From: Palaemon carinicauda
Taxonomy: Eukaryota > Arthropoda > Malacostraca > Decapoda > Palaemonidae
Length of the DNA stretch: 64,000 nt
Direction of reading: 5' to 3'
NCBI RefSeq assembly: GCF_036898095.1
Contig: NC_090728.1
Span: 86,296,311-86,360,310, forward strand
Shown: positions 20,625 through 33,625 of the stretch, piece after piece
Numbering within the stretch: the first letter of the stretch is position 1
Layout of the letters: every line of letters starts with the position of its first letter
Position numbers and translations under genes: made by a program
Notes under the pieces: model-generated
Databases searched by the model: none
The model's input: the letters and a program-made list of their open reading frames with translations, nothing else
What the model was told of the DNA's origin: nothing

Positions 20625-21950
20625 TTCTTACAAAGCTGGTCTACATGAAAGTGGATTATTTTAATCACGTATTTCATTTGTGTATTTAGGAGATGTATAG
20701 TCAGCTCGTAAGGTGGGTCCCAATTATGTAGTGTTAATAAAATGTATGTAAATTACATAAGACTGTCATTACGTTATTTTAAAAAATTAGATTTTTATTT
20801 CATGTAGTCTTGTTACAAAGTCTTAAGTAAGCTTGTTAAAAGGTATGCTGTATAACACACACGCTAGGGATTGCATCATGTTTCCATGTGGTTGGAAGTT
20901 GCATGAAGATTCTAGACTAAAGTTTATTTTTTTTTTTTAATGTTACGAGAGGAGGTTGGCAGATTTAGCTGAGAGGGTTGCCTCGCCAAGCGATGATAAT
21001 ACCCTACTTCCATACTGCCAAGTTGGCAAAGTGACATTGTGAGAACCCACCCAGACCATGTGCACATGCATCAAATGCATTGCTGGAACGATATAAAAGC
21101 ACCTAGATATGAATAGGAGTCAGAGAGATTCTTCCTGACCCTCAGAAAGTGCCATTGTCCGACAGTCTTCTCACAAGCATCTACCCAAGCCACTACGTAT
21201 CTCTTCTCCAATGTGCATAATGTTTCCTCTCAAACGTGCATGGTGTTTTCTCTCAAATGTGAATAGTGTTTGTTCAAACATTGGAATTTCTGTGGTTTAA
21301 GTTATAAGAAGTGCCATGTATAGGTGAGTATAGGTATATTATGAAAATTAATTGGTTTTTGTGACTGGCCCTGTGAGATTAGGTTAAACAGTGAAATGTA
21401 TTTATTTTTGCTTAATTGTTCGGTAACCTTGTGTGAGCCCAAAGGTCAAAAGAGTAACAGTTAAGTTATTTTTTCATTAATAGTCAAAATTATATATTTT
21501 CATAAGTTAATTTTTAGTGAAACAACTGACTGCATGATTTTTTTGAAGTGTCTTTTTTTTTTGTCTTAATGTAAGGTGTAGTTCAGAATCAAATTTCGAG
21601 TGATTTATTTTTGGTATTACTGTTGAATTGTTATTTCTATAGAATATTTTTTTTTTTTGTAAAGTGTGTATCATTTCGTTCACCAATACTTATTTCAGTG
21701 CTTTGCTCGTATCCCCTGACTAAGAACCGAAGTACGAGGTTGATTTAAGAATAGTTCCCGTTAAAAGAAAAGTAATCATCCAGTTTTTGTTTTGAGTGTA
21801 ACGTAAAGAGACCTTTAGATATTCAGTGTTTATATATATTATAGTCTGGGAGTTGTGTATTATTCTCAGAGCTCTTATGTATCAGATTATGTAATATAAA
21901 GCAGGTGAGTGTGGGGTCTCGAGAATTTACTTAATTCGTTATTCATGATA
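20625..21950 (+). repeat. Second LTR inserted in the leader of copy 1
   Basis: Starts TTCTTACAAAGCTGGTCTAC and ends near TTAATTCGTTATTCATGATAG. The leader runs up to about 20624 and resumes after it, with a short shared GATAGGAT on both sides, so an LTR was placed inside the leader by insertion or recombination. Confidence 0.8.
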
Positions 21951-22002
21951 GTATTGATAGGATATATTTTTTTGAGAGGTATGATTATTTGTAAAGTACA
22001 AA

Positions 22003-23350
22003 ATGGATTAGTTGAATGTACAGGAGTTTTCTGAAAACCCAATTGTTTGGAATTGTCGGAACCTACTGTAACTAAAGCTCAGTGGCTCGCTATTTTAATG
22101 GCATGTAGTGGCCATGCAACTAGTGCAAGGATTAAAGCCGAAATCAAGTGTCTAGCCTTAGAAGCATTGATAAACTCAGGAAACTTGCCAGAAGAAGATA
22201 TTACAGCAGCTCGCAACCTTTAGGAGATGGCTGAAGAAGAATTCATGGAGAAGCAAGTACCAGTTGACACAAAAACTGAAAGAATGAAAGCTGTAATGAA
22301 TATAGAGGCTGAGATTAGACAAATTGCAGTGGAAGAGAATTTGATTAAGTGGAAGATGGAGGCAGAACGGGAAGAATGGGAGAGAGAAGAGGCAAGAGTA
22401 ATTGCAAGACATGTAAGGAAAATGGAAGAAGGAGAGAGAGAGAAGAGGCAAGAAAAACTGCAATATATGCAAGGGAATTGGAACTGTTGAATGCTTGTGC
22501 AAGGTTGTCGTCAACTGAGAGAAGTGTGACCCCTGCTATGCACGATTCCATGTTTAATGTGGCGAAATCACAGATGTTGATCCCAAAATTCACGAACAAG
22601 CTCCCGATGAGTTCTTCGATCATTTTGAAACGGTCATGTCGATGATGGAACGGCCAGAAGATAAATGGCCTGTGTTATTGCAGAAAGTCCTTATTGGAAA
22701 AGGACGCAGTGTGTATCTTGCCTTGTCTCAGGACCAGATGAAGGACTATCAAGAAATTAAGAGGAGCATGCTCAAGTGTATCAGATGACCCATGAATACT
22801 ATAATGAAAGTTTCCGAAGTTTTGCGGAAGGATAAGAAAATTACTTTCCTGGATTTGCTTCTCAGGAAAGAAAATGTTTTAAGAGATGGATAAAGGCTGC
22901 CAAAGTGAGAGAGATGGCTGATTTTAAAGAACTGATAGTGCTGGAACAATATTTACGAAGAATTCCTGAATATATTCAGACGTACTTGAGAGAGAGAGGT
23001 GAAAAAACTTGATAGAGCCACTTTGCTGAGTGAAGATTATAATATTATCACTCGTAAACACCCCTCGGGTATGAAGCTTCAACTGTCATTCCGACCAAGT
23101 GTCAAATATTCGTTGAACTATGGAAACCAGTTCAGTAATAACAATGGGAACAAGTTCAATAGTTACAGTGGAAGTACCACAACAACAATTTTCAAATCGT
23201 CCTCCTTCATGTTTTTTATAAGACATGCAGAAGATTAATATCATGTTATAGGTGGGGCAAAAATGCCATATCAGTAAGGAATGTTGGTTGGACCAACCGA
23301 AAGCAGTCACCCAAGTAGTTAAGTGTAATTCAACTCCATAGAATACGAAG
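22003..23350 (+). pseudogene. gag of Gmr1-like copy 1, SCAN-like domain, degraded
   Basis: ATG 22003, in the context ACAAAATGG, opposite the gag start of copy 3. Order: N-terminal block (ACSGHATSARIKAEIKCLALEALINSG after a frameshift), a long charged coiled-coil of E/R/K (22227-22490), then a region matching the better-preserved copies at 49298-49684 and 53845-54235 (PEDKWPVLLQKVLIGKGRS, LALSQDQMKDYQEIKRSM). The SCAN-like helices follow (LRKDKKITFLD.., KELIVLEQYLRRIPEYIQTYL). Near the end is KCHISKECW, remnant of a CCHC knuckle. At least four stops or shifts; the Mag-type element cuts it at 23357. Confidence 0.8.
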
Positions 23351-23356
23351 ATATAG

Positions 23357-23605
23357 TGTAACAATATGTGAATGTTGTCGTCAGGATTTCGTATGTAATC
23401 AGTGTATGAATATTGTTTGGTACGCTGTCTAAGTTTGTAAATGATATCTGTTGTTTATGTTTGCTTAAGTCACGTGACCACAGGGTCTTCCGCATTCTCC
23501 CCTGCTCTCCACATGTTGGCTCGGCAATGTTGTATAACTGGCTGTATAACTTGTATAATAAACTAAGGTTAATTACCCTCAGCTTATCAATCAGAACCCA
23601 TAACA
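23357..23605 (+). repeat. 5' LTR of Mag-type element
   Basis: 249 bp, TG..CA ends. Contains an E-box-like CACGTGAC and an AATAAA signal near 23557. Confidence 0.92.
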
Positions 23606-23795
23606 TGGTGTCAGGAGTGGTTCTTATCTACATATAAGCTGGATTAAAGAAGAAATGAGGGTAGGTGACAACTTACAAGTTACGGACCAGTTTGTTGATG
23701 TCCTCGGCTACGCCTTTTGCCGACGTGCATGATTTTTCCCAGTGGGATAAGTTTCTTTTTTCGCATCATAATTAAGGTAGTTTTGTACCATAAAG

Positions 23796-25919
23796 ATGAA
23801 TGTACAGCTAACTCCACCGAGTCCTATGGACTTTAGTGCAAGTACTAATGTAGCCCTCAAATGGAAGAAATTTAAAGAAGCTTTTATTAACTATGAAATT
23901 GCCATAGGCTTAGACAATGAAGCTGACAGACGAAGGGTAGCAACATTCTTGCATGTTATAGGAGAATTAGGGGTTGAGAAATATAATACACTGTCTTGGG
24001 ATGCAGATGGAGATAAATATAAGATAGATAAAGTATTAAGGAAATTTGATGCAGAATGCAGTCCCAGATCAAATATAATCATGGAAAGATACAAATTTCT
24101 CAAGCGGAAACAAGAATCTAATGAAAGTTGTGACTAATTCATAACTCAGTTAAGAATTCTATGCAAAACTTGCAATTATGATAATGAAGAAGAAATGATC
24201 AGGGATCAATTCATCCTTAATTTACATGATGATAAGGCTAGGGAGAAATTACTGGATCATGTGCAGATGGATACAAAGCCAATGACCTTGGAAAGGGCTG
24301 TGAATTTTGTAAAAAATTATGAAATGCGAATTCAGCAAAAGCAGCAGATGACTAGTAGCAATACTGAAGAAGAGGAATTTAATGTCGTGTGGAAGAAGAA
24401 AAATAAGTACACAAATCCTCAAATTAAGCCTAAGTACAATTGTGCCAAGGAAATAAAAGATTGCAGGTATTGTGGCAGGACTCATAAAATTAGGATGTGC
24501 CCAGCATATGGTCAAGTGTGTGCCAAATGTAAGAGAAAGAATCATTATGCTAAACAGTGTAATACTAATTGGAACTCTGAAAAAGTGAAAACTTGTGAAG
24601 AGAATGAGGACAGTGATAGTGACCTTCAGCAAATTAGCACAATAAATGAATCGATAGGAAACATTTCTATGTCTCATGAAAGAAAGCAGTATGTAACCAT
24701 GACTGTAAATCAGCAAGAAATAAATTTTCAGATTGATTCCGGTGCTACGTGCAATGTTTTGAGTGTTAGAGAATTGAAGCGTTTGATTGGCAATGATAAG
24801 TTAGATATTGGTGATAGCATCAAACTGAAAGTGTTTGATAATAAAACAAACAAGACTATTGGAATTAAAACTCTAATGTGTGAAAGGAAAGGAAAGCAGT
24901 ATAAACTTAATTTCTATGTAGTGAAGGAAAATGTTTCTTCTGTAATAGGTTATGAGGATGGACAGAGACTGAAATTTATCAAAATTCTTGTGAATGATAA
25001 CCCAAGTGCTAAGCAAGAAATAAATGAGGTTTCTCCGAAAGTGTTAGATAAAAACAAGATTATTTCTGATTTTCCTGATTTATTCGAAGGATTGGGGGAA
25101 TTAGGACCTCCATGTAAGATAAATATTGATGACACAGTGTCATCAGTGATCCATGCTCCAAGAAAAGTTCCTTTTGCCCATAAGAGAAAATTGAAGCAGC
25201 AGTTAAGTAGTATGGAAGGTACCATTATCGAAAAGGTCTCGGAACCTACAAATTGGGTTTCTAGCATGGTTTTAGTAACAAAACCTAATTCATATTTAAG
25301 GATTTGTTTAGATCCTACAGATCTGAACAAAGCTATCAGGAGACTCCATTATCCACTTCCAACAATTGAGGAAATTTTACCAAGATTGGGTAAAGCTAAA
25401 ATATTTTCAGTACTTGATGCAAAGAACGGATTTTGGCAAGTGCAACTTGACAAAGAGTCAAGTTATTTGACTACATTTAATACGCCTTTTGGTAGGTATA
25501 GATGGAAGAGAATACCTTTTGGTATATCATCGGCACCAGAAGAGTACCAGAGACGAATGCATGATGCCTTACATAATTTAGATGGCATAGAAGTAATAGC
25601 AGACGATATCCTAGTTTATGGCAAAGGAAATACTGATCAGGAAGCTTTGGAAAACCATGATAAGAACCTATTAGCGTTACTACAAAGATGCCAAAAAGAA
25701 AACATCAAGTTAAATCAAGAGAAGATGAAATTACATGTGACTGAAGTTAAGTACATTGGACATTTGCTAACAAAGGATGGTGTTTGTCCAGATCCAAAGA
25801 AAATTGAAGCTATTAATTGTCTAAAAGTGCCAAGTGATGTTAAATCATTGAAAAGATTTCTAGGGATGGTTAATTATCTTTCAAAGTTTTTACCAAGGTT
25901 GTCAGAAGTAACTCATTAA
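23796..25919 (+). pseudogene. gag-protease-RT of Mag-type element, one in-frame stop
   Basis: One frame from ATG 23796 (MNVQLTPPSPMDFSAS) with a single TAA at 24135-24137 and then open to 25919. Gag capsid is followed by two zinc knuckles, CRYCGRTHKIRMC and CAKCKRKNHYAKQC (about 24465-24560). The protease active site is FQIDSGATCNVLS (about 24730). RT has VSSMVLVTKPN, FSVLDAKNGFWQVQL (first Asp), PFGISSAPEEYQRRM and VIADDILVYG (catalytic ADD, about 25595), then FLGMVNYLSKFLP. Gag and pol in one frame is common in this clade. The frame ends by a small indel at the RT/RNase H connection. RT residues are complete; the gag stop prevents full-length product. Confidence 0.93.
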
Positions 25920-26660
25920 GAAATCTGGAAAAGAAAAATGTTGAATGGCAGTGGAACTCTTCTCATGATGAAGCATTCTCCAAGATGAAGAAACTAATTG
26001 TTGAAGCTCCTTACTTGAAATATTTTGACAGTAATTGTAATATGTCTTTACAGTGTGATGCTTCAATGTCAGGATTAGGTGCTGTCCTAATGCAAAACGG
26101 TCACCCAGTGGCTTATGCTTCTAAATCGTTAACTGAAACAGAACAGCGATATGCTCAAATAGAAAAAGAGATGTTAGCCATTGTTTTTTCAGCGTTACGT
26201 TTTGATCAATACCTTTATGGCAAAGATGTTATAGAAGAAACTGATCACAAACCTTTGGAAAGTATTTTTAAGAAGCCATTAATGAAATGTCCCAAGAGGT
26301 TACAAAGTATGTTATTGTAATTGCAGAAGTTTAAGTTGAGTGTTAAGTATAAACCAGGTAGTAAAATGTATATAGCAGATACATTGAGTAGAGATTTCTT
26401 GTCGAATACATTTTCAGGTGATGATAAATCTGATGTAATTGCATTATTTGAAGAGGTTGGTAATGTAAATATGACAGAACATGTTGCTGTGACAAATGAA
26501 AGACTTGAGGATATTAGACAAAAGACCATAAGTAATATTGCATTGCAAACTTTAAAAGAAACAATTCTAAAAGGTTGGCTCACTCATTGTATAGAGGTTC
26601 CTGAAACCATAAGATTTTCTTTAAATTTAGGGATGAACTTATTATTGATAATGATATAAT
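25920..26660 (+). pseudogene. RNase H and connection, Mag-type element
   Basis: After a shift at about 25918 the sequence resumes in another frame: SLQCDASMSGLGAVLMQNG (first RNase H Asp), EKEMLAIVFSALRFDQYLYG (Glu), EETDHKPLESIFKK (third acid). A TAA at 26318-26320 follows LQSMLL, after which LQKFKLSVKYKPGSKMYIADTLSR, the end of RNase H, continues in frame. Mutated but recognisable along its full length. Confidence 0.88.
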
Positions 26661-26706
26661 ATTTAGAGGTAATTGCATTGTAGTCCCATCATGTTTAAGG
26701 TCTTAC

Positions 26707-27786
26707 ATGCTGAAACAAATTCATTATGCTCACAATGGGATTGAAGCTACTGTTAGATATGGTAGAGATATATTGTTCTGGCCTGGCATGAGTGCAGATA
26801 TAAAGAATTATGTTTCTTCTTGTGTGGTGTGTAATAAGTATGGTAGTAAACAAACCAAGGAATCCTTAAATTCACATGATTTTCCTTCTAGGCCTTGGTC
26901 TAAAATTGGAATGGATATTTTTAGTGTTGGCAATTGTAACTATTTGATTTTGGTAGATTATTATTCATCATATTTTGAGATAAATTCATTGGAAAATATG
27001 TTAGCGTCAAATGTTGTAAGCAAGTTAAGGAGTCATTTTTCACGCTATGGTATACCAGACATTGTAGTAAGTGACTGTGGCTCATAATTTACATCAAGTG
27101 AATTTCAAACTTTTGTAAAGAAATGGTCATTTAAACATGTAAAATCATCCCCTTACCATCACCAGTCAAATGGCAAAGCTGAAAATGCAGTAAAAATAAT
27201 GAAACAGTTGTTCACAAAATCAAAGGAGGATGACCATGATCCTTTATTAGCACTTCTTGAATGGAGAAACACTCCAACTGAGGGATTTAACTCTTCACCT
27301 GCTCAAAGATTTTTTGGTAGAAGAACTAAAAGTCAATTACCTATAACAGAAAATTTACTTAAACCCAAGATTGTTGATGGGGTACCAGAAGTTCAAACTA
27401 AAAAATTGGTCAGGCAAGCTAAATATTATAACAGATCATGTAAGAATTTAGTCTCATTAAAACCAGGTGATGTCATCCGTGCACAACCAGTTCCAGGAAA
27501 AAAGGAATGGAAGAAAGGTAAGGTAATAAAAGAGGTTGCAAAAAGGAAATACAAAATAGAAGTAGAAGGCAAAGTATATTTTAGAAATCGTAAATTTTTG
27601 AGAAAGACATCAGAGACAGTAACTGATAATTATATCGATTCTGATATTGAAATTGAAACTGATGTAAATACGAATGATGTTGCAAATAAATCTTTTATAA
27701 TTCCTGAAGCTGATAACTTAGAATCACAAAGAACCAGAAGTGGTCGTGTTGTAAGGAAACCTCAATATCTTGAGGATTATTTGTGA
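26707..27786 (+). pseudogene. Integrase of Mag-type element, one in-frame stop
   Basis: HHCC part: QIHYAHNGIEATVRYGRDILFWPG and CVVCNKYG. Core: WSKIGMDIFSVGN (first Asp) and DIVVSDCGS (second Asp), then TAA at 27085-27087 where Gln is usual, continuing in frame through SNGKAENAVKIMKQLF (Glu). All three catalytic acids are present; the stop lies between the second and third. The C-terminus has an RGD-less basic domain (VIRAQPVPGKKEWKKGKVI) and the common tail RSGRVVRKPQYLEDY. Confidence 0.9.
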
Positions 27787-27898
27787 TAAATTTAAAGAGC
27801 CAATTAGGTATGTAGGATTAAATGTATGTTGCAGGGACCATTTATGTAGAAGAAAAGTTCTTCCAAGATTTTGTTGAGAAAATGTAAAAGAAGGGAGA

Positions 27899-28155
27899 TG
27901 TAACAATATGTGAATGTTGTGGTCAGGATTTCGTATGTAATCAGTGTATGAATATTGTTTGGTACGCTGTCTAAGTTTGTAAATGATATCTGTTGTTTAT
28001 GTTTGGGTAAGTCACGTGACACAGTGACCACAGAGTCTTCCGCATTCTCCCCCGCTCTCCACATGTTGGCTCGGCAATGCTGTATAACTTGCTTTATAAC
28101 TTGTATAATAAACTAAGGTTAATTACCCTCAGCTTATCAATCAGAACCCATAACA
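27899..28155 (+). repeat. 3' LTR of Mag-type element
   Basis: 257 bp; same ends as the 5' copy, with the 8-bp duplication near 28020. Confidence 0.92.
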
Positions 28156-28159
28156 ATAG

Positions 28160-28803
28160 AATGAAACAGGAAAGGTCAGCAAGGAAAATAAACCAGCTAA
28201 CATTTACACAAAAAATAGGACAACCACAAACAGCATGGATGCCTTTAAACCGTATATTTGTGAAGGTATGTTAGCCGCTCTGTATGGGAGTGAGCAAATC
28301 TTGGTCAAGATATTGCGCGACATGGGATGTAATCATAGTGTGGTGACATGAGGCGTACACCCAATGATGGAACAGTCTCTCACAGGAGATTCTGTCATTT
28401 TGAAGGAAATAGAAGGTGGGGAGGTTACCCCTATTTGTCATTTGAGACTATTATGCCAGTTGGTGACAGGTAATTTTGACTTTGCGGTAAAGTATTCATT
28501 GGCTGTCGAAGGACTAGAAGTCCTACTGGGAAATGAGGTTGGTGGAGCGCCGTTTGTGTCTTGTCCCATAGCAACAGAGAAACCACTGAAATATAGTCCT
28601 AAGACTGAACTTGAGAAGACCTACCCGTATTTGTTTCCCAGTTGTGTGACGACTAGGAGTATGATGAAGAAAGTGGCTGCAGAAGAATACAGAGAAACCG
28701 AAGGAATGATGAACATGAAGGATTTATTTACGGAAGAAGAGGTTTCCCATGATAGTACGCAAGAGGAGAGCTCCCAAGAGAGCCTGAAATACGAGGAGCG
28801 ATA
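28160..28803 (+). pseudogene. Protease region, Gmr1-like copy 1
   Basis: Picks up where gag was cut. YICEGMLAALYG precedes ILRDMGCNHSVV, the protease active site with DMG in place of DTG. A stop (TGA at about 28349) follows. The frame 28364-28804 then holds EQSLTGDSVILKEIEGGEV and VEGLEVLLGNEVGG, shared with copies 2 and 3, ending in an acidic linker before integrase. DTG is intact only in copy 2. Confidence 0.8.
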
Positions 28804-28859
28804 AACGAAAGAACAGGAAGACAAGGAAGCAATGGACTTTGAAGCAATAGAAAATTAAG

Positions 28860-30145
28860 CATTAGAAGTAGGACAAGTGAACCAGAAAAGGCTGGTAGGA
28901 TTGCAATGGGAGGATGCGACGTTAACGGAATTAGTGTACCGTGTAGTGGATGAGATGGAGGTGCAGCAGTCTCTCACCAGAAATTACCTCAAGGATGGAT
29001 TGCTTATGACGAAGCATAGACCCGCCGATATCCCTGGAAATGTTGAAAGGGGCATATACCATCAGATAATAATTCCCGCACAGCCAAGAAGACAGGTGAT
29101 TGCTGTAGCACATGAGAATAAGAAAGACGACAGAGAAGATTATGAGACACTTTTTCTGGCCTGGCATGCATAAGGATGTGAGCTAGTTTTACCGTGCATG
29201 TCATGTCTGTCAGATGGCTGGAAAGCCTAACAAGTACATCAAGAATGCTCCCTTACACCCGATTGAAGAACGAGGAGAACCTTTTAGCAAGGTGATGATC
29301 GACAATGTGAGACTGTTAATAAGAACGAAGAAAGGCCAGGACTATATGTTAAATTTGATGTGTCCAGTGACAAAATACCCAAAAGCCATACCTATCAGGG
29401 ACATCAATGGCAAAGTAATTGCCGAGAAGTAACTAGATTTTTTTACCGAGTTTAGTATTCCGGAGATCGTTCAGAGTGACCGAGGAACAAATTTCACGTC
29501 AAAATTGTTTCAGGACATGATGAAAGTGTTGGATGCGAAACAACAACTGTCTACTGTCTATCACCCAGACACCCAAGGTATATTAGAGCGGTTTCATCAA
29601 ACCATAAAGAGTATGTTAACAGAGTATTGCAATAAAACAGGAAATGAATGGGACAACGGACTACCTTTGATGTTATTTGAGGTAAACAATGCTTATCAAG
29701 AAAGCATGGGATGTAGCCCGAACAAAATGGTGTTTGGATGAGAAGTAAGAGGACCGATTAAAATGGTGGGAGAAAAATGGAATGATTGAGAGGATATGGA
29801 TGTAGAATATGTCAAGAACTTGAGGAAAAGGATGGGTGAGATAAAAAAGTTTTCCCTTGAAAACCTGAAAACAAGCCAAGGAAAAATGAAGAAAAGGTTT
29901 GATATGGAAAGACCAGTCAGTTTGCATTAGGACAACAGGTGTTGGTTTTCTTACCGATAAGGAGATTCCCACTCACCAACAAGTTCCAAGGACCATTCCG
30001 GATTTTGGAGAAGATCAATGACCTGACCTACGTTATCATAACACCAGGAAGAAGGAAACGCCAAAGGAAGGTACCCGTTAACTTATTGAAACCATACTTA
30101 AGCGAAAATGAGACCGAAGCTTCACAGGTATGTATTACGTAAACC
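28860..30145 (+). pseudogene. Integrase of Gmr1-like copy 1, located upstream of RT
   Basis: N-terminal region QKRLVGLQWEDATLTELVY, then a frameshifted HHCC (VIAVAHE.., CHVCQMAGKPN). Core: FSKVMIDNVRL (first Asp), stop at 29430-29432, EIVQSDRGTNFTSKLF (second Asp), GILERFHQTIKSML (Glu). It ends with SMGCSPNKMVFG, then a GPY/F-type module (LTNKFQGPFRILEKI..TYVI, 29940-30060). The catalytic acids survive but at least four stops or shifts interrupt the frame. RT starts about 150 bases after the GPF module, so integrase precedes RT. Confidence 0.88.
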
Positions 30146-30289
30146 ATTCCATCAACAGAAGACGACGACGGACATGAGGTAGGGGCTGTAAGCAAAGTGA
30201 ATAATTCGTCCAACATTAGTAACTTAGAGGAGAAATTAACTCATTTGAAAAAGAAGCAGCTAGAAGAATTAAGCTGATTGATTAAAAGT

Positions 30290-31620
30290 TCCCTGAAATT
30301 GTCTCAGACGTCCTGAAACGAGCCAGCTTGATGAAGCATGAGATACACCTTAAGACCGCGGAAAGACAGTTCAAACAATGCGCCTATTGACTGTTGCTGT
30401 ACCACCGAGAAGTCATGAGAAAAAAAGTGGACTATTTGTAGCAAAATGGATTAGCCAAACAGAGCTCTATCCCATACAGTTCTCCATGGTTCCTCACGAA
30501 AAAACACGACGGATCTTTCAGGATGTGTACGGACTATCAAAAGCTGAATTCGATAAGTATGGTCAATAATTATCCATTGCCACTAATTGACCAACTACTC
30601 GACAATATTGGACAAGCTAGGTTCGTCTCTAAGATCGACTCTTTAAAAGGGTATTATCAGATTCCTTTGGACGGCAGTGCATAATTATTAGCAGCTTTTA
30701 TAATCCCGTTTGGTTATATCAATACACAGTTATGCCATTTGGTGTAATGAATGCAACCACCACCTTCCAACAAATAGTGGATAACCTTTTAGGATTGATT
30801 TGATTGAAGGAGTATGCATATTTCTCGACGATATTGTGATATATTCATCGACCTGGGAAGAACATAGAATCTTGGAGAAGGCATTTTAAAAGTTGCAAGG
30901 AGCCCATCTGATGGTTAACTTGGAGAAGAGCAAATTGGAAAGGCAACAGTTCGATACTTAGGAGATTTGAAGTTGGAAGAGGGCAAATTGCCTCGTTAGC
31001 CACTAACGTCGAAGGGATGAGGAAAGCTCCACCCCACACAACGAGGAAGCAATTACAACGGTTTTTGGGAATGGCAGGATTCTACAGACGGTTTCGCCCT
31101 AATTTTTCGGCTGTAGTCGCTCCCATGACAGACTTGACTAGCCCTAGGAAAAAATTTGTATGGACCAGCGAGTACCAAGAATCATTCGACAAGATAAGGG
31201 CCATATTAACATCGAAACCGATACTTCAAGCACTGGATTTCAACAAGAAATTCCTTATCCAATTGGATGTGCCAGACAATGGAATTGGGGCTGTCCTATT
31301 GCAAGAAGGCAAGGAAGGAATTCTTCACCCTGTCTGTTTCATATCGTCGAAGCCGAAGAAGCATCGAAGGGCCTACTCAGCAGTTGAAAAGGAACTGATA
31401 GCGCTAGTCACAGTGATAAGGGAGTTTGAAGTTTATGTATATAGACCTCAGAATGAAGAATCAAAATCCTTTATCTTTTGTTGATAAAATGGAGAATAAT
31501 AATCAAAGGTTAGTTACATGGTCATTATGTTTGTAACCATATTGTATTAATGTAAAGCATATATCCGGTAAAGAGGACGTGGTTGTATATTATTTATCTC
31601 GTGCTGCGTCGGTGGACTCA
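30290..31620 (+). pseudogene. RT and RNase H of Gmr1-like copy 1
   Basis: RT: VDYL.QNGLAKQSSIPYSSP, DGSFRMCTDYQKLNSIS, FVSKIDSLKGYYQIPLD (first Asp), a frameshifted middle with several stops, then GVCIFLDDIVIYSS (catalytic LDD). The thumb and RNase H ORF 31017-31484 reads FLGMAGFYRRFRPNFSAV and FLIQLDVPDNGIGAVLLQEG (first RNase H position), then YSAVEKELIALVTVI. It ends with the RNase H tail near 31580, 70 bases before the 3' LTR. No integrase follows, unlike ordinary Ty3/Gypsy elements. Confidence 0.88.
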
Positions 31621-31652
31621 TGCCTCGAATAAATAATCTTTTTGGGTAGATC

Positions 31653-33060
31653 TATCTTACGAAGCTGGTCTAACATGAAAATAGATTATTTTTTTCATGT
31701 ATTTCATTTGTGTATTTAAGAGATGTATAGCCAGCTCATAAGGTGGATCCCACTCCTGTAGGATTAAGTAAATATATGTAATTTACATAACACTGTCATC
31801 ATTTATCTAGTTATATTTTCATTCAGTTCCGTATATATAAATTTACGTTAATTTAAAGAATTAAATCTTTATTTCACATCGTTTTGTTATGAAGTCTTAT
31901 GTAATGGTATTAAAAGGTATGTTGTATGACACACACAAGGGATTGCATCATGTTTCCATGTGGTTGGAAATTGCATGAAGGTTCCAGACTAAGCTTATTC
32001 TTTTCTTATTTAATGTTACGAGAGGAGGTGGGCGGAGTTAGCAGAGAGGGGTTGCCATCGTCAAGAGACAATATAGCCATACTTCAAACTGCCAAGTTGG
32101 CAACATTGACGCAGCCAGAGCCCATGCCCCCACATTTTGAGAATGCTTTACTGGAAGATTCTAGAATGACTTAGAATGACATAAAAGAGGCCTACCATTA
32201 TTTTGGAGAGAGAGATCCAGCCTGACATTACGACAGAGCCATACGTCTGACAGTCCTATCACCAGCATCTATCCAGCCACAAAGTACTCTCTCTCTCAAA
32301 CGTGTAAAGTACATTCAAACATTTGTGTTATATTGTGTGTTTAATTTGAAAGAAGTTAAGTGTATTTGTAAGTGCAGTTCATATTATAAAATCAATTTTT
32401 TTTTTTTTTTTTTTGTGACTGGCCCTGTGTGATTTGGTTAAATAGTGAAGTGCATTTATTTTGGCTTAACAGTTCTGTAACCTTGTGTGAGCCCAAAGGT
32501 CGTAAGAAGATCAGTTACTTATATGTAAAGGTGTAATTATTGTTTATTTTTTATAGTGTTAAAGTGTTATTTTTTTATTAATTGTCCAAATTAGATATTT
32601 TCATAAATTAATTTCTAGTGAAACAGGAGACTGTTCTATTCTAAAATTGTCATTTTATCATAAGTCTAAGGTTTAGTTCAAATTTGAATTTTGAGTGATC
32701 TATTTTTGGTATTACTGTTGAATTGTTATTTTTTATTGAATATGTATATTTTTGTAAAGTGTGTATTATTTCGATCACCAATGATTAATTCAGTGACTTG
32801 CTCATCTCCCTGACTTAGAACCGCAGTAAGAGGTTGATTTAAGAATAGTTCCTGTTAAAAGTAAAATACTCACCCTATTTTGTTTTGAGTGTAAAGTAAA
32901 GAGACCTTTAGACATTCAGTATTCTTATGTTAATGTCTGATAAGTTGCGTATTATTTTCAGAGCTCGGAGGTATTCTCGTGTGTATCAGATTTATGTAAA
33001 ATAACGCAGGTGATTTTGGTTCTCGGGAGTTTACGTAATTCCCTAGTCGTAATATATACA
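31653..33060 (+). repeat. 3' LTR of Gmr1-like copy 1
   Basis: Starts TATCTTACGAAGCTGGTCTAA after a weak purine tract (TTTTTGGGTAGATC) and ends at GTAATATATAC, where it passes into a (TATC)n/(TA)n tract. Confidence 0.88.

Positions 33061-33625
<565 letters not shown>

Larger units (their letters stand above)
23357..28155 (+). mobile_element. Mag-type Ty3/Gypsy retrotransposon nested in copy 1
   Basis: LTRs 23357-23605 (249 bp) and 27899-28155 (257 bp) begin TGTAACAATATG and end CCATAACA. A 4-bp target duplication ATAG flanks the element (23353-23356, 28156-28159), and the host gag/protease sequence continues on the far side. LTRs differ by about nine substitutions plus an 8-bp tandem duplication (CACAGTGA) in the 3' LTR. 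The primer site TGGTGTCAGGAGTGG follows the 5' LTR; the purine tract AAAAGAAGGGAGA precedes the 3' LTR. The protease reads DSGA and the RT box ADD, which fits the Mag clade. Confidence 0.93.
19110..33060 (+). mobile_element. Gmr1-like Ty3/Gypsy retrotransposon, copy 1 (composite, nested)
   Basis: Outer 5' LTR 19110-20516, leader with primer site, a second LTR inserted in the leader (20625-21950), gag 22003 onward, a Mag-type element inserted at 23357-28155, then protease, integrase, RT, RNase H and 3' LTR 31653-33060. Integrase (28870-30150) precedes RT (30290-31000), so pol is in Copia-like order although all enzymes are of Ty3/Gypsy type. Many stops and shifts; long inactive. Copies 2 and 3 at 45538-51830 and 52385-59332 share the order or its remnants. 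Confidence 0.88.

Noticed and set aside
22176..22623. Serine/leucine-rich minus-strand ORFs opposite gag (also 49791-50196, 53155-53829)
   Set aside because: Antisense shadows of the charged E/R/K coiled-coil of gag.
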